DNA of 64,000 nt from Congeria kusceri (GCA_027627225.1 CM051027.1:39741618-39805617), one strand, 5' to 3'; counted from the first letter of the stretch, positions 23,610-35,660 are shown. A program made the numbers and translations. The notes: generated by a model not told the origin, from the letters alone.

Positions 23610-25594
23610 TGTACATGATCGTAGTATTTATGGTAAACATACTATTTACTGCCTGGGAGGATTTTACTTGTAGTATTTAACTCTATATTACAAAGAGTCA
23701 TTTCTAAGTTCATTTATCTAACAAGCAACATGTAAATTGGAAATATGGTTACAGAATGGACGAATGCATCAGTTATGGACTTAAAAAGCTCATTTATTTA
23801 GTAAAACATATCCAACCTAGCCCGCCCCCATACGAAACTACCGAATCTAACGTTCAGCAAAAACGATACAATATAGACACTCAGCCTTTATATATATTTG
23901 TGGATTATATTGTTTTCTTTTATTGACAGTTTATAATAAATAAATTATATAAAAATGTCAGATGCAATGTTGGGACAGGATACCACATAAAGACATTTAT
24001 ACTTTTTGAATAAATGTGATTTAAAGTTGAAAGTCAAATCAATGAATACTTGTGAGTTTGAAAAGTGTTGTCACAACAAACAGCCTAAATCCCAAATATC
24101 TTAATCGTTCAGTGTTCTGTTGGCAGTCTCACCAGGTTTTAGAGTGAGGTCTGGTGTATCATTGAGCAGGTTCGTTCACTCTTGCGTTTTAAAAACCAGG
24201 CTACAGGTATTTATTGACAAAAAGTATGGAACGGTTAACCTCCTCTACGAAATTCACCAAGAACCCAAAAAGAGCAAAATGGGTCAGGACAGTTTTAATG
24301 CTCCTTAATTTCTCTCGCTTAATGCATATTAAACATAATTATATGAGTGGATACATAATCATAGTAACATTGTATACTTAGCACTGAAAATGGACAGTTT
24401 GAAACTGACAGTTGATCACTGCAAAGCCACAGACAACATAATGGGGTTATAACAGAACATTAAAACGATCACAAGTTTATGCCCCCCCCCCCCCCCCACC
24501 AACCAGAATTGTTGTTATGTTATAAGTGCATGTTTACGTGTTTTACAACATTATTACCAACTATTACCCATTCTGTTCAAATGTGATAAAATAGATCTCC
24601 ACAAATCTATGTATTCAATCCTGTTTTGATAAAATGATATTTTACAGCATACACTAAGGCATCAACTAAAATTCCTGACTGCTCACAGTTTAATTTTCAC
24701 AGAACTACAAACTCACAAGGGATATACCTATGGGAGATCCATTTGACATGGTCAGTTATCAGGGGTCAAATCAAGTATGAAAGCAGCCAGTCTGGACCCT
24801 ATTGACAAAACAGTTCAGCTACAAGAGCAAACGGTACCGGCTTATCTGATCAAATAAGGATTTTCTCAGTCGTTACTGTCTTGATCAAGGTTAAAATGGC
24901 AAGCATGTTATACAAGGAGCAAAGTAGGAGAAAAGTAACATTATATATGATGAATTCGATTTTTGACAGAAACACTGCATCAGCCTAATAAAGGACCTGC
25001 TGGTTGTAATATGGGTTTCTCTCCTAATAGTGTCTCTGGAGTTTCATTATTCCTATATTCATAGTCTTCTTCTATGCTGTGTAGAATTTTGGATCATTTT
25101 GTGGAGGGACAGTTGAAAGTTTAACAAGGGTTATGTTTCTGAGTTCATTAATGGTGACTGTTTGCTCTTTTTGTAATTCTTGGATTGTTGTATTGTAGTG
25201 AACAAATGAGCTATGCTTTATTTGAGGTTTTATCAGATTTCTGATTAGTTACATGTATTTTATGATACATGTTGAATTAACGATGGTTGTATTGAAATTT
25301 ATATAAATAACATTTTATATAACAAATCACTATGTCTTTTGTTCACTCCAACTTTCAGTACCAGTAATTCTATCTGCACAACACTTGAGAGAAAAATTTG
25401 AGAGTTCATTCCATAAATGGTATGTTGTTGTATTTGTAGCGTTTTTGTATTAGCCATTTAATGTGTATAATTATGTAATATAAAATAATATGGCCACTAG
25501 ATTTACTTTTTTGTGACAATGAGGTCAAATGTGTGAATATGAATATTTTTAGTTATTTTGTAATTGTAATTTTTATATTAATTTAATTTATGTT
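23610..25594. other. No gene recognised; includes a poly-C run
   Basis: AT-rich sequence without a convincing open frame. A run of 16 C lies near 24482-24497. The 62-codon frame at 24120-24308 has no recognisable motif. Confidence 0.35.
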
Positions 25595-25597
25595 GTG

Positions 25598-25629
<32 letters not shown>

Positions 25630-25641
25630 TGTGTGTGTGTG
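25595..25641 (+). repeat. Microsatellite (GTGC)n/(GT)n
   Basis: About seven GTGC/GCGT tetramers run into a short GT tract. Confidence 0.9.
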
Positions 25642-25852
25642 TTTTGATATTTCTTTCACAATTCGGGTTTGGTTTTGTCATCAAGATTATTGGAAATTCG
25701 AACTGTATCTGGATTTTAGCTTGTATATAAACATTGCAAAGTTATTCATAATAAATGCCAAACTAATCATTTATATTATATTGTCACTTGTGACTTATAA
25801 CCCCATAGACTGAGTTAGTCGTGGATTACACGTCGGTCATGACAGTAACTGC

Positions 25853-28257
25853 CAGGGGCGTAGCTTGGTTTAAATAAATGTGTAGGCCGAACTCTAGGGG
25901 GTTTTGGGGTCATGCTCCCCCAGAAATTTGTTTGGTCCTAGAGTGTCTGAGGTGCGTTTTGGCGTATATTTAGAAGAAATAAATATGTTTCTTAGACCAT
26001 TAATATCATTGCAATTTACTTAGATTAATATATCAAGAAATTGACAGCAATTGAACATTGTTCATAAATACACTATTTGATGACTATTGTCGCTAAAACC
26101 AGCACTGTATAAACCGGAATAACCACCGTACATTTTGTGTTTGATGATTTATTTGTTTTCTGCATTAACATTCATTGTTGAATTATAAAATATATACACT
26201 TGTTTTCCTAAATTCTAACACAACACACGACATTTTAGTTGTATAGATATGTTTAGTGCTATGACCCTCGAGTACATCGTGTGCGTTAAAGGACCGCTTG
26301 CATTTCAGTGAAATACCTTTCAAACTTTTTTATTTACGTTTTTTTAACAATTTTGTCGTGATTTAATAAAAATCCAATTTTATTAAAATTTCATGTATGG
26401 TAAAATGTATGTTAACATCAAGTGATAACGACATACTATAGTGTAGTATACCGGTAGCCCTATTGATACGAGTGTATTTCAGTTTAAAACAAGGCAGTCC
26501 AAAGGACAGCTATATCCCTCGCCGTGATCCTTCATTAGATTTTGAAGGTGACTTTGAAGTATCACACTGACCTTAATCAGTTACATGAAAATTCCTTAAA
26601 AGGCATAGGAGATATGTAGGCTCAAACATTTGACCTTTAAGTGTGACCTTGACCTTGAGGTGGCAAGACTGCTCCATGCCTTCTGCACATTGCCTCAATG
26701 TGATAAACATTTGAGCCAGGTTTTATGAAAATCCTTCAAAGGGCATAGGAGATATGGAGCAGACACAAAAATGGAGGCTCAAACATTTTACCTTCAAGTG
26801 TGACATTGACCTTGAGGTGGCATGACTGCCTCATGCCTTCTGCACATTGCCTTAATGTGATAAACATTTGAGGCAAGTTTCATGAAAATCCTTTAAAGGG
26901 CACAGGAGATATAGAACGGACATGAAAATACAGGCTCAAACATTCAACCTTCAAGTGTGACCTTTACCTTGAGTTGGCGTGACTGGCTTATGCCTTTTGC
27001 ACATGGTCTCAATGAGAAAAACATTAGAGCCAAGTTTAATGAAGATCCTTCAAAGGGTATAGGGGATATGGAAGCGGACACGAAACACGGACACGAAAAT
27101 GGAGGCTCAAAAATTTAACCTTCAAGTGTGACCTTGGCCTTAAGCTGGCGTGGAAGGCCTATGCCTTCTGCACATCGTCTCAATGACCTAAACATTTGAG
27201 CCAAGTTTCATGAAAATCGTTCAAAAGGCATAGGAGATATGGAGCGGACACAAAATGGAGGCTCGAATATTTGACCTTCAAGTGTGACCTCGACCTTGAG
27301 CCGGCGTGACTGACTCGTGCCTTCTGCACATCGTCTCAATGAGCTAAACATTTGAGCCAAGTTTCATGAAAATCCTTCAAAGGGTATAGGAGATATGGAG
27401 CGGACACGAAAATGTTACGGACAGTCTGACAGACGGACGGACGGACGAAGGGCATTCCTATAACCCCCTTCCCTCAATCATATTTCACTATATTTTTAAC
27501 TAAAATTCAGGCAGTTGTTAGAAGTTGCAAGGCATCCATGACTTATCAACGCTATTTTATACATTTGTAAACATCATAAATGGTTTTGAAATACACAAAA
27601 ATCATTGATCAAGGCAAATAAAAAAGAGGACAAATCAAGCGACAAGTTTCAACATCTACATTTGTAATTGCATTTCCAGTCAACGTTGCACGTAAGAACA
27701 ACTTCGCAAGTAAGAGCAACGTCAAATTAGAAAAAGTCTATTTCTCTGCATTTGTGTGATGCACACGTGAAGCACTTGGTCAACATGGATGTCTATGTCC
27801 ATGTGTACATTTCTGACTTAATTTTAAATGTCTCATGCTTCAGGAAGATCGGGGGCAAAGCCAGCGTATTTTGTCGCCAGGGCATCATCCCGTACGGCAA
27901 GCAGTGTTGAAGACAATAAATGTTGCGCACAGTACCGATCTTCATTACCCAAGATGCGAGTTTCCATTTCTAAAATACGGCGTCAACGAATTTTACCAAT
28001 ATTCGAGCTTCCGTCGTTCGCACTCTTGTTATCGTTATAGACTATAGACCATTTCATACATGTAGATTCAGAGCAAAACAGCCAGTCAAATGACAATCGC
28101 TGCCTGAAGAGTCTATTCATGCCATACATTGTTTCTAATTTTCCACTGACCTCTCACCCCCTACCCCCCTCTGATTATATTTCTTTTTTAGCATTTTTAT
28201 TTTTTCGATTTTCTAGGGAAAAGTGTAGGCCGCGGCCTATAGGAAGCTACGCCCCTG
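25853..28257. mobile_element. 2.4-kb TIR element, same family as 23245-23604
   Basis: The left end CAGGGGCGTAGCTTGGTT and the right end AGGAAGCTACGCCCCTG are inverted, bracketed by ACTGC on both sides (25848-25852 and 28258-28262), again 5 bases. TGTGTAGGCC near the left end and its counterpart GGCCTATAGG extend the symmetry. An array of another repeat occupies 26480-27470 inside it. I see no transposase; the open frame at 27835-28047 is unrecognised. Confidence 0.75.
26480..27470 (+). repeat. Tandem array of about 168-bp monomers
   Basis: Five to six monomers share TTCAAGTGTGACCTTGACCTT, CTTCTGCACATCGTCTCAAT, CATTTGAGCCAAGTTTCATG and AGGAGATATGGAGCGGACAC. The array ends in GACGGACGGACGGACG and TATAACCCCCTTCCC. 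It lies inside the 2.4-kb TIR element. Confidence 0.8.
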
Positions 28258-28262
28258 ACTGC

Positions 28263-29291
28263 AATGGCAGCATCTTCTAATTGATGGTGCCGGAAATTAA
28301 TCCTTCCATGAACCCGTCTATTGGAAACGAACACTCCGTCAGCGTTTAAATGCCTTAAACTTTTCTCCTCCCACTGGACGGTCCTCTTTATGACAACGAT
28401 CTCCTTGTCTGGACTGGACCACAAAACTAGATTTTTCCTTTCTTCATTAAATCATTCCTGCTTCCTTATATCCCTGCCTCCTCCCCTCTCCCGTTTGTTT
28501 ATACTTTGCATACAAATAATGCGAGCGGTTTTCGCTACATATCACAACTCTTTCTCTGTATATTTTTGACTTTATTTACACAGCCATAAATCCTTTAACA
28601 CTATTTACTAATTATTTATTCCAATACATTTATCTCGCCATTTTATTACGTTGGGTAATGTTGCTGTGAGTATATCAGTCTCACGTAAAAGCAGCTGACT
28701 TTGCACACACAAAAAATAATAGTAATAAATAATTCATTACCGTCAATATATTTATTCATCACAATTAATATATAGCATGTTAATTACCAAAGTAACTGTA
28801 TTATTTTTTAACTGCCTTTTCAACAAAATATACTACGCTGATAAATGTTGTATGCAGATCTAGCTCTTTACTTTAGTTTTGATTCTTTAAAGAACCGAAC
28901 GACTAACAAACGGTAATCACTCAATATGAAAGTTTATATTTTCAACGGTCGATTTATTGAACAAATCAGGTTGAACATTATCGTGCATATACACGTAAAA
29001 TGTTGAATACAACAGACTTTTGAACAAAAACCTTGCTGATAAAACTAAGTTTTACGTATATGACGCCTTTACTTGTACCTCCGTGCTATCGTATATAGAA
29101 CTCCGTCGGTACTTCGAAGGTCGAAATCGTTATTGTCATTGATAGTCTGTCATGTTCACACCCTGATTTATATAAAAATTATATAAGTATCTATTATGAA
29201 ACAAATACACTATAATTTTCACAATTTTTGTGTTTTAAATGTTTTATCGTAATATCTATAGCTAGTTGTCACGGTATTTCCATGGCGACCA
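28263..29291. other. No gene seen; 3' flank of the downstream FABP copy
   Basis: AT-rich. The part nearest 29291 should hold the 3' UTR of the FABP copy whose exon 4 ends at 29292. No AATAAA close to the stop was found on that strand. Confidence 0.35.
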
Positions 29292-30223
29292 TTAGGCTGG
29301 TAACTTGTTGAACCATCGCTTACACACAACATCGCCAACAGTCATCGTCTGAAATGGACGCAGGACACGAGTACATCGTCAAAATTCCATACGCATAAAT
29401 AAATTATATAACAATTTTTACCTCCACATTAACATAATTATAACCCCCCGAAATTTAAACGACGTCGAGATCTATAATGTAAAATGTTCGTAATTAATGA
29501 TTACAGTGTTTTTAATAAATGAGAAATCACTTTTTTTCAGAAGCAACAATTGTGCATATGACAATTTTGCCGGGAATTATTGGATGATTATTGGCTTACC
29601 CGTTAATTATCACTTGGGCAATAGCGCCACAAGCATCAGCACGTGTTTCATGTGAAGCTGTTACTCAGGTGGTAACCAAGTAAATAATATAATAAGTAAA
29701 TAATCTAATAGTAACGTGGGTAATTGGATAAACGGCTCAATTTATTTAAATATGATTCACGTTGGTGGCAACTTTCATTATAGATAGCGGACAACTAGCT
29801 GCGTTCGTTATCGATTGCGGAAAAACCCGAGTATCCTCGTACCAGGAGCATGTTTTGGCTTGACAGAGCTGTCCACCGGCGTGCTGTGAATAACTAGCTG
29901 GCAAGACACTGGAATTACAAGAACACATTAACCATTATATATAAATCCGGTATCTAGACTTGTGTTTTATATTTATATTTTATATAATAGAAGTTGTTAT
30001 GTATTTGCAGTATATTGGTTAAATTACTTTATAGCATTTAAACAAATCCCCAAATTCCATCGTAACCCAGGTGTTTTTTTTGTCTTCAATGCCATACGAG
30101 TTCGACCGCTCTTTTGACATCTCTCGTGCACGATACATAAGAAAACAAACGGAGGCGAGAAATATAAATTCCTCCATTAAACTGTACAGGTTAAGATATG
30201 ACGGTGTATCTCACGGTATCCAT

Positions 30224-30286
30224 AGAAAATATTGAATATTTGAGGTTTTGAAGAGACTTAAAGACCTCAAATATTCAATATTTTCT
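30224..30286. repeat. Perfect hairpin: 23-bp arms, 17-nt loop
   Basis: The left arm 30224-30246 starts AGAAAATATTGAATATTTG; the right arm 30264-30286 is its exact reverse complement. The size resembles a pre-miRNA, but the stem is perfectly paired and AT-rich, more like a young inverted duplication or a tiny foldback. Confidence 0.8.
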
Positions 30287-30688
30287 TTGACAGAAAACAC
30301 AAACTTGGAAATGGATTTAAATGGATGTTAATTAATTACTGAATGCCCAATAGTGTTTGAACATTTTTATATGATTTAATTGGCCTGACGGAAGACCTAT
30401 ATTTATGCAATTGTGCATCATGATTTCTAAGCGAACCTTTGTTTTGGTGCCCTGGAATTCTGCTTCGTGTTCTTCTCCGAGTTTAAACTTGTCACACTTC
30501 TTCATGAACCCAGAGTTCATGGTGACTATTATGGTGTCGCCTTCAACTGATAACTGCATGGTCGGTTTGGCCAGTGAGGCCATCTTTCGGACGACAACGT
30601 TTGCACCTTGAATAAACGTAGAAAGTGTGTGTGTAGTACATTTTTATCGAGTACAGCGGCCATCGCTCCGAGTACATCGGCCATCGCC

Positions 30689-30721
30689 CGCCCCCCCCCA
30701 CCCCCCACCCCCCACCCCCCC
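30689..30721. repeat. C-rich low-complexity tract
   Basis: Runs of C broken by single A bases, inside the first intron of the incomplete FABP copy. Confidence 0.85.
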
Positions 30722-30724
30722 CGA

Positions 30725-30937
30725 AGACTTGTTATAGTTAACGGGGGATAGTGCAAGATACAGAAGACGCCCTGTTCCAGATGCGATCCTGGGTCTTTTA
30801 GTGCCCGGTGTGAAGCACCTATAGTACACGTCTCATGCGAAAGACGCGTTAGTAGGTAAGGTCGTAGCGGGGGCTCGAACATGCGACCCCTGGGTTGTGA
30901 AGCCAGTGTGTTACCACTAGATCACGGATCCGCCACT
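30725..30937 (-). mobile_element. tRNA-headed SINE (a third family), minus strand
   Basis: On the minus strand the head starts GGCGGATCCGTGATCTAGTG with an A-box-like TCTAGTGGTAACAC and a B-box-like GTTCGAGCCCC, followed by about 130 bases of unrelated body. It is in the same orientation as the FABP copy whose intron it occupies. Confidence 0.6.
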
Positions 30938-31040
30938 AAACGTAGAAATAAGATCAACTGGACTTTTAAAACAAACACGGTTCACATGCTTAACGGGTAC
31001 ATGTATATATAATTTTACAACAATCGAACACGTAATGATA

Positions 31041-31078
31041 AGTGTGTGTGTGTGTGTGTGTGGTGTGGTGTGGTGTGG

Positions 31079-31122
<44 letters not shown>

Positions 31123-31124
31123 TG
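31041..31124 (+). repeat. Microsatellite (GT)n/(GGTGT)n/(GTGC)n
   Basis: Three adjacent simple repeats: GT dinucleotides, four TGTGG-type units, GT again, then about nine GTGC units. Confidence 0.9.
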
Positions 31125-31420
31125 TTATATTGATAACCAAAGGGTAACAAACTGCTGTCCTGACGCCGAAATGTACGTGTATGCATTGTTAAGAGTCTGA
31201 AATGAAGTGTACGTATCTGAACCGCTATAGATGCAATCCAGATAACAGCTATTTGAAGATTGTTAATCTAGTAAATCAATTTACGCTCTGTATTTGAATA
31301 ACTTATTTATTTTAACCACTTACCCACTTGGGCCAAAAAATCTTCAAAATGTTCGCTACGGTCCACTTTCCACGTCCCTGAAAACTTTTCTTGTATTGCA
31401 GCATAGCTGTCCGATTCCAT

Positions 31421-32152
31421 TTTAAATAGCAATTAGACGCTGTAATAACTTGAAGAAAATGCACTAGTATAGTGTTTTATTTTACTTACTACACGTACGG
31501 GCGTCAAGTCATCATCTAGTGACATATAGTAAACATGATACAGATATACAATTACGTATATATGCGGTGGATAGATACACACGAGTAATTTGATAAACAC
31601 TTACTGTACGGGTGCATTTGTGGCAAGCGTTCCACACGCAGCAGTTGAGGACTTTAATATAGTCTTCGTTCAATGGTTGTAGAAACAAAGTATATTGTAT
31701 TCTATACAAATATGCCATTACACAACAATTATGATCAATGGTGTCGTTTCTCATTATGATTATCGTCCGTGAGTATCTTCTTTGTAATTACATTACTTTA
31801 GTACCCTAACGTCAAAAACATAATATTAAATAAACTAATGTCATATCCTATTTCATACCAAATAATACTCATTTCGTCAAGATAAAACTTAAAAGGGTAA
31901 AATAATGTTTTTACGTCTAAAATGTAAAATTTACACCTCGGCTTTTCTTGTTTTTAGCGTGAGTTTAAATATGCTATATTTCTATTTAAGCATGTTGCGA
32001 GGATAGTTTAGTATGATTACTTTTTTTTAAAATAAATTACTTCATATACTTGCATTTATGGGTGTACAGTAACTTAAATATGACGCAATGGAGATTCGTT
32101 GCGTTTAAACGTAACTATGTACCAGTAAACACTTGTATTTGACCGTAGTTTG
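31421..32152. other. Intergenic between the FABP copies
   Basis: AT-rich. It would hold the promoter of the incomplete copy (start codon 31420). No TATA box placed with confidence. Confidence 0.35.
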
Positions 32153-32665
32153 TTAGCTTTCCACGAAAACTAGGGCTAAACTGTTTCGAAGAGATTCTTT
32201 CGAACAACTCGAAACGATAACATACTTGATAAAAGGATGGAAAACTGAATGATAATAAAAACAGCTGTTGTGTACAACGTTTACATTTATTTCCGTAAAA
32301 CAATTCAATAAATCTGTAAAATATGTCGACAAAAAAAAGTACGAGTATATAACATATTGCGTAAGCACATTCGCCTTTAAAATACAAATAGAACAAGATA
32401 TAATGGACAGTTCTAAGTAAAGCATGCATTGATGAAACAAGATAAAAGACATGACCGGTATATAATTAGCTTGCACCTTAGCAGCACCTACAGCCATTAT
32501 CAGCTTATATACTGTCGTGAATGTGTCATATAATAAAAGACAAGTCAAGAGATCTGGTGCTAAAAGTACATGTAACAAAAAGCTGTATAATGTTTGTACT
32601 AAGAATATAACTTTAATATTGCATTGACATAGCACTTCTATATGTATCGCTTCAGCCCTTTGCAA
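32153..32665 (-). other. 170-codon open frame of unknown status in FABP 3' flank
   Basis: Uninterrupted minus-strand frame starting just downstream of the complete FABP copy. The product would be hydrophobic and Cys/Tyr/Leu-rich, with membrane-like stretches such as VIFLVQTLYSFLLHVLL, VMSFILFHQCMLYLELSIIS and YVIYSYFFLSTYF. It resembles no family I recognise. It probably overlaps the FABP 3' UTR, since a minus-strand AATAAA sits at 32286-32291. Biased composition may explain the open frame. Confidence 0.25.
32286..32291 (-). promoter_or_regulatory. Candidate poly(A) signal of the complete FABP gene
   Basis: AATAAA on the minus strand, about 410 bases past the stop codon at 32697. Confidence 0.4.
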
Positions 32666-32696
32666 GAGTCAAATCCAAAAAGCGGAATGCGCGCAC

Positions 32697-34338
32697 CTAG
32701 GTGACTCGTTTAAAGTACCTCTTACAAACAACGTCCCCGACCAGCATGGTCTAAAATGATACGAATCGGTATGTCAAAACAAATAAATAAAAATTAATGT
32801 TTTTAACATTTTGTAATGCATGTACATTATACAAATGGACTTACGTAAAGATCTTTAAGTGTAACGTTCGGAATGTATTTATTTAGTATTACAAATCGCC
32901 GTGATACAACATTATAAACACTATGGCATCTGCAGACTGAGTTGTACACTGCGTATTTTGAGTGCACATTTAATGTCGTACCTTTAACTGTGTGTGTATG
33001 TGTATTTCGAAGTTTATGAGGTCCTTCCGCGCCTGAGGCTGCATTATGTGAGGACCCGGAGTGTGTCCCAGCACTCCTACCTAATTAGGTTGCTAGAGAC
33101 TCACGAAAGTTGGGACGATTTTTGATTCATTACTGCAATTTCCAACTATTTATTTTTTACTGAAAGATATTTTAATTTTGGCGTGGTCTTATGCTGTGGG
33201 GGGAAACCTGAGTACACATGCGCCGAGTAGGAAACGAACCCGGGACGCCTAGGTGAGAAGCGAGTGTACCAACCACTGCGCTAGCCGGACAGCCCTTTTA
33301 ACTGTTGGTAAGGTTTAAGGCATTTATCAAATATGTATATGGTTCATGTAAATTTTTTATGAATAATTACTGATTACCACTAAAAGGTCCCCGGAATCGG
33401 TGATCTCACGAATTGCAGTCGTTGGTTTCACGGATTCGTTAACTGGTTTGTTTGTAATCGTCAACTTCCCTTCTTCGTAAGTAGCAATGGCCTATATAGA
33501 TAACAAGATAACACAGACTATCAAAATGCGTAATGTACAGTATACATGTATATACTGTGATCGAATAAGTGTTTATTATCATAGAATGCATTGTAAATAA
33601 AACTGATCGTCTTTGTGTTTAAAATCTATTAACAAAATAGATCAGCAATGTATTTCAGCTATAATAATCTACATAAATGATGTATCTTTTGTATACGGAC
33701 GTGTCTTTCTGTTAAGTATTTTACCATCAAATTATACCTTCATTTTTTGCCCCTGGAAGTCTTCCTCGTATTCTTCGTTCAACCGAAATGAGCTAATCTT
33801 CTTCATAAATTTAGAATCGAGACTTATCGTAATTGTTTCGTCCTGAAGATCTACCACTATATTTGACGTTGGTTTCGCCAGGTTTGCCATTTTCCGTATT
33901 AAGAAATTAACCCCTGAAATATATACAGTAGGCTCTATATACAGTAGGCTCTATATAAACTAAAGTCATTACGTGCTCAGGGTTTCACATTTCAAACATG
34001 TTCAGAAAAAAACCTAGTAGTTGCATATACATGTATATAAACTTAAAATATTACTGCCCGCAAACACATTTTCGGGATTCGAATTTAAATAGATAACTAA
34101 TGTATTTAATGTATTATGGTACGTCTTTCCGTTTGATGCATGCATTACATCCGAATAATTATTTATCCGAACTAAGTTGTCATTCAAGTCGCTATATGAT
34201 GGTGCAAAGCAAAAGTGACTGCAGCTGAAGTACCAACTCACCGACTTCTGCTAGAAATTCCTCAAAATATTCATTATGATCAACCTTCCACGTTCCTGAA
34301 AATTTGTCTTTGATTTCTGCGTATTGGTTTGTTGACAT
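32697..34338 (-). CDS. Fatty-acid-binding protein, complete (4 exons, 146 aa)
   Basis: Cytosolic lipid carrier of the FABP/CRABP family, a ten-strand beta barrel that binds a hydrophobic ligand. Exons are 34338-34242, 33913-33738, 33491-33378 and 32750-32697 (TAG). This is the conserved four-exon architecture of the family. Exon 1 has MSTNQYAEIKDKFSGTWKVD (the family N-terminal signature), exon 2 FLIRKMANLAKPTSNIVVD, exon 3 AIATYEEGKLTITNKPV and EITDSGDLLV, exon 4 TMLVGDVVCKRYFKRVT. All acceptors end in AG after pyrimidine or T-rich tracts and phases agree (1, 0, 0). The length is slightly above the usual 130-135. It is a tandem duplicate, in the same orientation, of the copy at 29292-31420. 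Which lipid it binds cannot be told from sequence. Fatty acid or retinoid are the usual ligands. Confidence 0.93.
33002..33297 (-). mobile_element. tRNA-derived SINE (copy 2, reverse)
   Basis: Reverse-strand copy of the SINE at 18706-19048. It shares the head (CTAGCGCAGTGGTTGGTACA), the B box (GGGTTCGTTTCC), the body and the 3' end. It lies in the last intron of the complete FABP gene. Confidence 0.85.
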
Positions 34339-35446
34339 TTTTGTGCAAAACCGTTGTAAAAATATCATCTACATGACAGATCTGTTATGTGTCATAAAAG
34401 GGAAGTAACTTATAGCAATCGGAACCGCACGGTTGGCAATGCATCCTGATGGATTTATGGAAAGATATCGGGTTAACTCGGAAAACCGTGCATGTTTATC
34501 TAAATCTAAATAAGTGTCGTACCAACTCATACACAAGAAAATACATTCTTGTCTAATCACATAGTTTATGCATTCACTGTCTGATGTCGCTCATAAAGTC
34601 AAATACATATTTTCACATCTAATGCAGTAGCATGCACGCATAAAATAATGTTGAAACATAGTAGCCTCGGAGATTCATTAACAAGATATGTCTTTAAAAA
34701 AAGACAATCGGCGTTGAAATTAATATTGAGATGTTTTTTTTTTTGCCCTTAATCTAATACAAGAGGACCAAGATAATCGGTTTCGGTCCCTACTAAGGAG
34801 ACCTCTCGGACACTAGACTTTTCGGACACCATAAGAAAACTTATCGGCCATAAAATTAATTTGAGATAAACTCAATTAATATCTGTACCGTAAATAAACC
34901 GATAAGATACCGCCCCATGTTTCCACCAGTGATAAATGAATATGCTAAATACTAGTAATTTACGTAAACATAATTGATACATGAATTTGTAAGGCATATT
35001 TAACAAATTAACATTGTCAGAAAATAATAGCGGGAATGAATGAAAAAAATTATATATATCAGACAAGTTTACATAGTTATTTTAAATAATATACTATATG
35101 TATCATTGGTATTGCACATAATGTATTCATGCTACGCAAATGAAGTTAAAGTAACATGATGAACGTTTCGACGTATTACGAGACTTCTTTCAACACATTT
35201 TACTGATAGAAAGATGTTTAACATTTTTATAGATATAATAAGAAGCTGATAGAAAGGTGCAATTATAAATAATTCTTAATTAAACACATCCACAATTCAA
35301 ATACAAATTAACTTGCGCAGTAAGTTTATAAATTCTCCATTTATTGAAATTCTCGGGTTTAGGATTCTCCGGACGCTAATTGATGCGTGTGTATTAACAC
35401 AGCTCTACCGCACGCTATTTTTAGAAAGATTCTTCTGCTGGAGTTG
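34339..35446. other. Upstream region of the complete FABP gene
   Basis: AT-rich, no coding sequence recognised. It should hold the FABP promoter next to 34338. Confidence 0.35.
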
Positions 35447-35660
35447 TACGAATTCACGGGGATGACAGTCGGTTACAGCGTACAATTATATTTTTACACA
35501 ATGATAAAATAATAGGAAATATAAGCTCAATCAAATTTGCTAATACTTTTTTTGCTTATTTATCAGAAAAATACCAGAAATTTACCACTTTATATTTTGT
35601 GCTTGCGAGCTCAACAGGCAATTTGTACGTTGTGACCGACTGTCGTCCCCGTGAATTGTA
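35447..35660. mobile_element. Foldback/MITE-like element, about 42-bp inverted arms
   Basis: The left arm (35447-35488) contains AATTCACGGGGATGACAGTC; the right arm (35620-35660) contains GACTGTCGTCCCCGTGAATT. The arms pair with few mismatches around a loop of about 130 bases. Target duplications are not clear. It lies about 0.6 kb upstream of the PPTC7 start codon. Confidence 0.75.

Larger units (their letters stand above)
29292..31420 (-). pseudogene. Fatty-acid-binding protein copy, exon 3 not found
   Basis: Intracellular lipid-binding protein of the FABP/CRABP family, which carries fatty acids or retinoids in the cytosol. Exon 1 (31420-31324) reads MESDSYAAIQEKFSGTWKVD. Exon 2 (30606-30437) has VVVRKMASLAKPTMQLSVEG and FKLGEEHEAEFQGTK. 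Exon 4 (29348-29292, TAA) reads TMTVGDVVCKRWFNKLPA. Splice phases match the second copy at 32697-34338. An exon 3 of about 114 nt in phase 0 is expected between 29349 and 30436, but no intact one is visible. The minus-strand sequence near 29850-29905 reads LVIHSTPVDSSVKP, resembling LTITNKPVNESVKP of the complete copy, but lacks the first codons and soon meets a stop. The exon 2 donor (GTTCGC) is weak. Either this is a decaying duplicate, or exon 3 is too divergent for me to see. Confidence 0.7.
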
